Part shown: positions 54,508 to 59,189 of the stretch, piece by piece
Layout: each line of letters starts with the position of its first letter
Position numbering within the stretch: the first letter of the stretch is position 1
Source of the DNA: Spirochaetota bacterium
GTDB lineage: Bacteria; Spirochaetota; Spirochaetia; SZUA-6; Fen-1364
Assembly (NCBI GenBank): GCA_026398635.1
Contig: JAPLSM010000045.1
Location: forward strand, 1-59,189
Direction: 5' to 3'
Length of the DNA stretch: 59,189 nt
Program-made: the position numbers and the translations under genes
The notes under the pieces: generated by a model
The model's database searches: none
Told to the model about the DNA's origin: nothing
Seen by the model: the letters and a program-made list of their open reading frames with translations, nothing else

Positions 54508-55854
54508 TCAATCCACCGTAAAGGACACGTCGTTGTCGGCGGGCTCGAGGTCGGTGCCGATCGCATCAAGGAGCTGCCGCGCGGCCGCCTCGGCGAGGCG
54601 GGACCACGGACCCAGCACCGACCGGTCCACCGGTGCGACCGGCCCTGGTTCGTCCCCCGCAAAAAAGGCGGAGAAGGCCACGACCACCCTGCGGGCGATG
54701 GCAAGCGCCGGCTCCCCGTGGACGCCCCGGCGCGCCAGCAATGCCAGGGCCTCGTCCCGCAACCCTTCGGCGAGCCGCAACTCCGCGTGGGAAGCGAACG
54801 TTGCGCCCCGGGACGGGGTGACCGTCACCCGCCGGCTCGAGATCCTGACCGCCGCGCCGGGACCGACCTCGACGAGCCGCCAAGGATTCGGCCACGACAC
54901 GAGCGAGCCCGTCTCCACGTCCCAGACCGGGCCCTCCGCGGTCGTGCCCCGGACGATGTCCTGCGCATGGACGTGCCCCGTGAAGGCGAGGTGGACCCCC
55001 GCGCCGGCCAGGAACCGTGCCGCGGCATCGTGACCGTCGAGCAGGTAGGCGTCGAGCCATCTCTCCATGCCTGCGAAGTGCGGTATCACGGCGTGGTGGA
55101 GGAACACGATCGTCGCGGCCCCGTCGGCTCGCGCGCGCGCGAGCACTCGAACCGCCCATGCCCGGGTCGCCCGCGGCAGCCTCCCGTCGGTCCGCGGACT
55201 GCCCGGCTCCCCGAGGTACCGGCACGCGTCGAGCGCGAGCACGCGCAGGCCGGGCACCGGTTCGGCGACGTAGCTGAGCGAGGCGGGATCCCGCTCGAGC
55301 GCCTCCCGGTAGCCGAGGTCTGCGTGGATGGCCGCGAAATCTTCCGGCGTGACACCGGCGACCGGCTCGGCTGTCTCGCCCGAGAAACGCGCGGCCCGGG
55401 GATTGAGCACGTCGTGATTCCCCGGCACCACGAGCACCGGTACACCCGCCGCGTCGAGCCTGCCGAGCATCGCCGCGGCCAGCTCGTGCGCGGAACGCTC
55501 CCCATCGTGGGTGAGGTCGCCGCAGACGAGGAGGAAGTCCGGGCGCTCGGCCGCGATGTCGGCGAGAGCCTGCGCGAGGATCTCCCGGCTCTCGGCGTAG
55601 AGCTTCATGTCGGAGTCGACGGCCCGGTCGAACGCCGGACCGGGCGAGCTCGTGGTGACGTCGAACAGGTGGGGGTCCGCGATCACCGCGAACCGGATGG
55701 CTGGATAGCCGACGGGTGCCGGAGACGGCCCGGCGCCCGGCCCGGCCGTCGCGCATCCCGCGAGGAGCGCGGCAAGCGCCAGGACAGCCGCGGGCAGGGC
55801 GCGACGCCGCCCGGTCTCGGACCTGACCGTACCCCCCGCCGTCTGCCCTTTCAC
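54508..55854 (-). CDS. Lipoprotein metallophosphoesterase
   Basis: A 448-residue exported calcineurin-like phosphatase. The N terminus (basic residues, then LPAAVLALAALLAGCATAG) is a lipoprotein signal with lipobox LAGC. Metal-binding motifs follow: FAVIADPHLFD (D-x-H), LLVCGDLTHDGE (GDxxxxG variant), VVPGNHDVLNP (GNHD), FLHHAVIPHF (H) and AFTGHVHAQD (GHxH). The GTG at 55854 is chosen because GGGAGG stands 6 nt upstream; the longer upstream frame lies over the glmS promoter region and is Arg-rich. The enzyme would face the periplasm, attached to a membrane; its phosphate ester substrate is unknown. Confidence 0.88.
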   Translation of the reverse strand: MKGQTAGGTVRSETGRRRALPAAVLALAALLAGCATAGPGAGPSPAPVGYPAIRFAVIADPHLFDVTTSSPGPAFDRAVDSDMKLYAESREILAQALADIAAERPDFLLVCGDLTHDGERSAHELAAAMLGRLDAAGVPVLVVPGNHDVLNPRAARFSGETAEPVAGVTPEDFAAIHADLGYREALERDPASLSYVAEPVPGLRVLALDACRYLGEPGSPRTDGRLPRATRAWAVRVLARARADGAATIVFLHHAVIPHFAGMERWLDAYLLDGHDAAARFLAGAGVHLAFTGHVHAQDIVRGTTAEGPVWDVETGSLVSWPNPWRLVEVGPGAAVRISSRRVTVTPSRGATFASHAELRLAEGLRDEALALLARRGVHGEPALAIARRVVVAFSAFFAGDEPGPVAPVDRSVLGPWSRLAEAAARQLLDAIGTDLEPADNDVSFTVD

Positions 55855-56044
55855 CCGGCGCCTCCCTTGCCTGCCGGCCCTGTTGTCCCTTACCCTGCGG
55901 GGAACGGCCCGGCGACGCTCGCGACATCCATGTCGGCGTCGCCCTCCGCCCATCCGTGGGCTAGGGGCGACGCGGCGATCGTTCCCCAGCGTGCCGGCCT
56001 TGTCAAGCGAGCGGTGCGGTCTCAGGCGCCGGGGAGGACTCACC

Positions 56045-57868
56045 ATGTGTGGGATTTTCGGGTACGCGGGCGAGGGCGTGACGTCCGCGGTGCTCGTCGA
56101 GGGCATCAGGCGGCTCGAGTACCGCGGTTACGATTCCTGGGGGCTCGCCCTGGCCTGCGACGACGGGATCGCCCTGCTGCGCCGGGTGGGCAGGATCGGC
56201 AGCGCGGAGGACACGGCCCTCGACGGCTGCTCGTGCCGGGCCGGCGTGGCGCACACCCGGTGGGCCACCCACGGCGCCCCCACGGAGGAGAACGCGCACC
56301 CCCACCGCGACTGCACGGGGCGCATCGCGGTCGTCCACAACGGCATCATCGAGAACCACGCCGCGCTGCGCGCGCGCCTCCAGGGACTCGGGCACGTCTT
56401 CGCGAGCGAGACCGACACCGAGGTGATCCCGCACCTGATCGAGGAGATGTGGAAGACCGAGCCGGATTTCGGCGAGGCGTTCCTCGCTGCGGTGCGCCTG
56501 CTCGTGGGCACCTTCGGCATCGCGGTCGTGCAGGCGGACGCTCCCGACCGGCTCTGGGCCGCCCGGCTCGGCAGCCCGATGGTGCTCGGCCTCGGGAAGG
56601 GCCGGACCCTGCTCGCGAGCGACCCTGCGCCCCTCGTCGCGCATACCCGGGAGGTGATCTACCTCGACGACGGCGAGATCGCCGTCCTCACGAGCGACGG
56701 GTTCGAGACCCGCACCCTCGAGGGCGGCACCGTGACCAAGCCGGTCCAGCGGATCGCCTTCGACCTCCCCGCCATCGAGCGCGGCGGCTTCCCGCACTTC
56801 ATGCTCAAGGAGATCCACGAGCAGCCGGAGAGCCTCCGCAACGCCTTCCGGGGGCGGATCGTGCGCGCGGAGGGCACGGCGAAGCTCGGCGGCGTCGAGC
56901 CGCACCTGCTGCGGTCGGCGAAGCGGTGCCACATCGTCTCCTGCGGCACGTCGCTCAACGCGGGGCTCATCGGCAAGTACCTCCTCGAGCAGCTCGCGCG
57001 CCTGCCGACCCAGGTGTCCAACGGAGCCGAGTTCCGCTACGCGCAGCCGGTGGTCGAGCCGGACACGCTCGTCATCGCGATCAGCCAGTCGGGCGAGACC
57101 GCGGACACTCTCGGCGCCGTGCGCGAGGCCAAAATGCAGGGCGCCTCCGCCGTGGGCATCTGCAACGTGGTCGGCTCGACGATCGCGCGCGAGTGCGGGC
57201 AGGGAGTCTACATCCACGCGGGCCCCGAGATCGGTGTGGCCTCCACCAAGGCGTTCACGAGCCAGCTGGTGGTGCTGGCCCTGCTCGCGGTGCACCTCGG
57301 CCGCATGCGCGGCCTGAGCCTCCGCGCGGGGCTCCAGTACCTCGACGCCATCGAGTGCCTGCCCGCGCAGGCCGCCCGCATCCTCGAGCGCGAATCGGAG
57401 CTGGCCGAAATGGCGGGCCTGCTCGCGCGCGCGAGCCACGTCCTCTACTGCGGACGGCTCTACGAGTGGCCCGCGGCGCTGGAGGGCGCGTTGAAGCTGA
57501 AGGAGATCTCGTACATCCACGCCGAGGGCGTGCAGGCCGCCGAGCTCAAGCACGGACCCATCGCGCTGGTGGAGCCCGACGTGCCCGTCGTGGTACTGGC
57601 CGCGCAGGCGGCGGTGCGCGCGAAGACCCTCGGGAACATCCACGAGATACGGGCCCGGGGCGGGCGGGTGATCGCGCTGATCCGGGAGGGCGACGGCGAG
57701 GCAGCCGCGCTCGCCGAGCGGTCCTTCGCCGTACCCTCGACCCTCGACCCGCTTCTGCCCGTGCTCGAGGCCATCCCGCTGCAGCTGCTCGCCTATCACG
57801 CCGCGGTCGCGCTCGGCCGTGACGTGGACCACCCCCGCAACCTCGCGAAGAGCGTCACGGTGGAATGA
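56045..57868 (+). CDS. glmS: Glutamine-fructose-6-phosphate aminotransferase (isomerizing)
   Basis: A 607-residue enzyme making glucosamine-6-phosphate, the first step to UDP-GlcNAc for peptidoglycan and lipid A. The N-terminal glutaminase domain opens with the nucleophilic Cys (MCGIFGYAG) and shows RLEYRGYDSWG, HTRWATHGAPTEENAHPH and VHNGIIENH. Two SIS domains follow, with SCGTSLNAGLIGKYL near 300, AISQSGETADT near 345 and STKAFTSQ near 400. The C-terminal end KSVTVE is conserved. GGGGAGGA lies 6-7 nt before the ATG. No glmS ribozyme is evident in the short leader. It is followed after 4 nt by a GlmU-like gene. Confidence 0.96.
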   Translation: MCGIFGYAGEGVTSAVLVEGIRRLEYRGYDSWGLALACDDGIALLRRVGRIGSAEDTALDGCSCRAGVAHTRWATHGAPTEENAHPHRDCTGRIAVVHNGIIENHAALRARLQGLGHVFASETDTEVIPHLIEEMWKTEPDFGEAFLAAVRLLVGTFGIAVVQADAPDRLWAARLGSPMVLGLGKGRTLLASDPAPLVAHTREVIYLDDGEIAVLTSDGFETRTLEGGTVTKPVQRIAFDLPAIERGGFPHFMLKEIHEQPESLRNAFRGRIVRAEGTAKLGGVEPHLLRSAKRCHIVSCGTSLNAGLIGKYLLEQLARLPTQVSNGAEFRYAQPVVEPDTLVIAISQSGETADTLGAVREAKMQGASAVGICNVVGSTIARECGQGVYIHAGPEIGVASTKAFTSQLVVLALLAVHLGRMRGLSLRAGLQYLDAIECLPAQAARILERESELAEMAGLLARASHVLYCGRLYEWPAALEGALKLKEISYIHAEGVQAAELKHGPIALVEPDVPVVVLAAQAAVRAKTLGNIHEIRARGGRVIALIREGDGEAAALAERSFAVPSTLDPLLPVLEAIPLQLLAYHAAVALGRDVDHPRNLAKSVTVE

Positions 57869-57872
57869 CCGC

Positions 57873-59117
57873 ATGAAAACCCGCATCGTGCTGTTCGAGG
57901 ACCAGTTCCTTCCCGACATGAGCCCCGTCACCCTGACCCGCCCGGCGTTCGCCGTCACGTGCGCCTGTCTCACGCTGTGGGAGGTCGCGTCGGCGGCGGG
58001 GGAGGCGTCCTGGCTGGTGCGGGGCCACCTCGAGAAGATCGCCGCGCGCCGCTTCGGCGCTGCAGCGGCGTTCCGCGGAGGCGAGATCGGACAACCGACG
58101 CTGTTCCTGAACGCATCGGTCGTCCCCGACGCGCGCTACGCGCCGCGCATCGGCGAGCTCGCCGACGCCGGCAGGCCGTTCGTCTGCACGGCCGGCCGGC
58201 GGGTGTCGGCCGCCCTCGTACCCGCCGGCACAAGGGCGCCCGATCCCCTGACCGCCGAGGCGGTCACGCCGTGGCTGCTCGAGCTGAAGCTCCCGCTGTC
58301 GCCGGAGGAGACGTTCCGGACGCTCGACCACACGTTCGAGCTGGTGAAGCATCTCGAGGAGCTTTTTCCCGGCAATCTCGCCTTCCGGATAGGCCGGGAC
58401 GGGTTCCGGGAGGTGCGGCCCGGCGTGTTCGCCGCGGAGGGCGTCACGATCGCCGACACGGCCGTGTTCCACGTGAAGGCCGGCCCGGTGGTGCTCGACC
58501 GGGACGCGGTGGTCGGGGACTTCTCCTACTTCGAGGGGCCCGTCTACGTCGGTCCCCGGGCCCGGCTGATCGAGCGGGCGTCGCTCAAGGGCTTCGTGTG
58601 CGTGGGCGCGGTGTGCAAGATCGGCGGCGAGATCGAGGCGAGCGTGATCGAGCCGTACACGAACAAGCAGCACCACGGGTTCCTCGGCCACTCGTGGATC
58701 GGTTCGTGGGTCAACCTCGGCGCGGGCACCAGCAACAGCGACCTCAAGAACACCTACGGCGAGGTGCGGATCGAGTTCCCCCACCGGCGGGTGGACACGG
58801 GCATGCAGTTCCTCGGGTGCATCGTCGGCGATTTCGCCAAGAGCGCGATCAACACCAGCATCTTCACCGGCAAGGTGATCGGCGTGGCGAGCATGCTCTA
58901 TGGGTTCGTCGGCTCGAGCGTGCCGAGCTTCTGCAACTACGCCCGGTCGTTCGGCCAGATCACCGAGTGCCCCCTGGAGCAGGCGCTGCTGATCCAGAAG
59001 CGCATGTTCGCCCGGCGCGGGATCGAGCAGACCCCTGAGGACGTGGAGCTGCTGCGCGCGGTGTTCGAGATGACCCAGGGGGAGCGGCTCCTGTCCGACG
59101 AGCCGCCGTCGCTGTGA
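57873..59117 (+). CDS. Putative sugar nucleotidyltransferase/acyltransferase, GlmU-like
   Basis: A 414-residue protein. The N terminus (MKTRIVLFEDQFLPDMSPVT, then LTRPAFAVTCACLTLWE) fits a family of putative sugar nucleotidyltransferases. From about 210 a left-handed beta-helix follows (GPVVLDRDAVVGDFSYFEGPVYVGP, LIERASLKGFVCVG, SVIEPYTNKQHHGFLGHSWIGS) ending with TSNSDLKNTYG, as in GlmU-type hexapeptide proteins. The classical GlmU nucleotide-binding motif is not seen. Its place 4 nt after glmS suggests a role in UDP-GlcNAc synthesis. The stop overlaps the next gene (GTGA). Confidence 0.83.
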   Translation: MKTRIVLFEDQFLPDMSPVTLTRPAFAVTCACLTLWEVASAAGEASWLVRGHLEKIAARRFGAAAAFRGGEIGQPTLFLNASVVPDARYAPRIGELADAGRPFVCTAGRRVSAALVPAGTRAPDPLTAEAVTPWLLELKLPLSPEETFRTLDHTFELVKHLEELFPGNLAFRIGRDGFREVRPGVFAAEGVTIADTAVFHVKAGPVVLDRDAVVGDFSYFEGPVYVGPRARLIERASLKGFVCVGAVCKIGGEIEASVIEPYTNKQHHGFLGHSWIGSWVNLGAGTSNSDLKNTYGEVRIEFPHRRVDTGMQFLGCIVGDFAKSAINTSIFTGKVIGVASMLYGFVGSSVPSFCNYARSFGQITECPLEQALLIQKRMFARRGIEQTPEDVELLRAVFEMTQGERLLSDEPPSL

Positions 59118-59189
59118 ACCCGGCCCCCGCTGCGGCCCTGCTCGAGCGCATCGCCGGGGCGGTCGTCGCCAACGCCGCCGAGGGCCGCG
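59114..59189 (+). CDS. Start of an unidentified gene, cut by the window end
   Basis: A GTG overlaps the stop of the GlmU-like gene (GTGA), and the frame stays open for 25 codons to the end of the window (NPAPAAALLERIAGAVVAN and on). The sequence is too short to identify. The overlap suggests that it belongs to the glmS transcription unit. Confidence 0.45.
   Translation, partial: MNPAPAAALLERIAGAVVANAAEGR

Noticed and set aside
55883-56044. Upstream extension of glmS
   Set aside because: GlmS needs Cys directly after the initiator Met for catalysis, so the start must be 56045.
56000-56044. glmS ribozyme or amino-sugar riboswitch before glmS
   Set aside because: The leader is too short and lacks the conserved ribozyme core.
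1-59189. CRISPR arrays, prophage, integrase or complete insertion sequences
   Set aside because: No regularly spaced repeats, transposase or integrase motifs were seen on either strand; the repeats found are short dispersed palindromes.

Overview
The window is a gene-dense, very G+C-rich bacterial chromosome segment. It has short intergenic gaps, many ATGA/GTGA stop-start overlaps, frequent GTG starts, and no rRNA, CRISPR array or complete insertion sequence. Several genes resemble what I know from spirochaetes: a small zinc-ribbon protein (21016-21294), two proteins ending in UvrB/UvrC motifs (33966-34583 and 37533-38315), an archaeal-type UMP-kinase-like protein, and an HTH-receiver fusion. 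I therefore infer a high-G+C member of Spirochaetota, probably free-living. This rests on remembered family resemblance, not on a search.

Layout. 1-3.2 kb: CorA-like transporter tail, a GreB-like factor, and an operon of ABC ATPase, permease, GntR repressor and a 30-residue membrane peptide, with a promoter and palindromic operator. 3.3-6.4 kb: membrane adenylate cyclase and a PlsC-diacylglycerol kinase fusion. 6.5-15 kb: carbohydrate-type accessory genes (cupin, MlrC-like M81 protein, broken DegT aminotransferase, GH38 alpha-mannosidase, SMP-30 lactonase, UroD-like protein). 15.1-20.9 kb: a metal-response island (zinc-type P-type ATPase with ArsR/SmtB regulator, then a Met-rich secreted protein, a SHOCT protein and a two-component system). 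21-23.3 kb: small DNA-binding and membrane proteins and a nitroreductase.

23.4-30 kb: a five-tRNA operon (His, Arg, Lys, Leu, Gly) with its own promoter and terminator, followed by the proteostasis operon tig-clpP-clpX-lon. 30-38.8 kb: esterase, a second UroD-like protein, aconitase, bifunctional nuclease, radical SAM protein, UMP-kinase-like protein, short SerA, UVR protein, cupin. 38.8-50.2 kb: TPR protein, LolA, RodZ-like protein, RimO, PcrA, FolE2, a degenerate aminotransferase-like protein, a small membrane protein and a NagB/PIG-L fusion. 50.2-59.2 kb: ferredoxin, ribosomal proteins L13 and S9, RecX, DUF434 protein, an HTH-receiver / receiver / acylphosphatase cluster, a lipoprotein phosphatase, GlmS and a GlmU-like protein.

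Most notable signals: a 50-bp three-hairpin repeat present three times with a compensatory base change, one copy lying in frame inside rimO; a second 46-bp repeat that supplies the end of a cupin gene; a ribbon-helix-helix protein with a histone-H1-like tail whose start codon, -10 box and palindromic operator overlap; several genes that appear to be transcribed leaderless; an aconitase with Ser where the first cluster Cys is expected; a Gre factor without the acidic tip; and a Lon protease with an Ala/Pro-rich insert.
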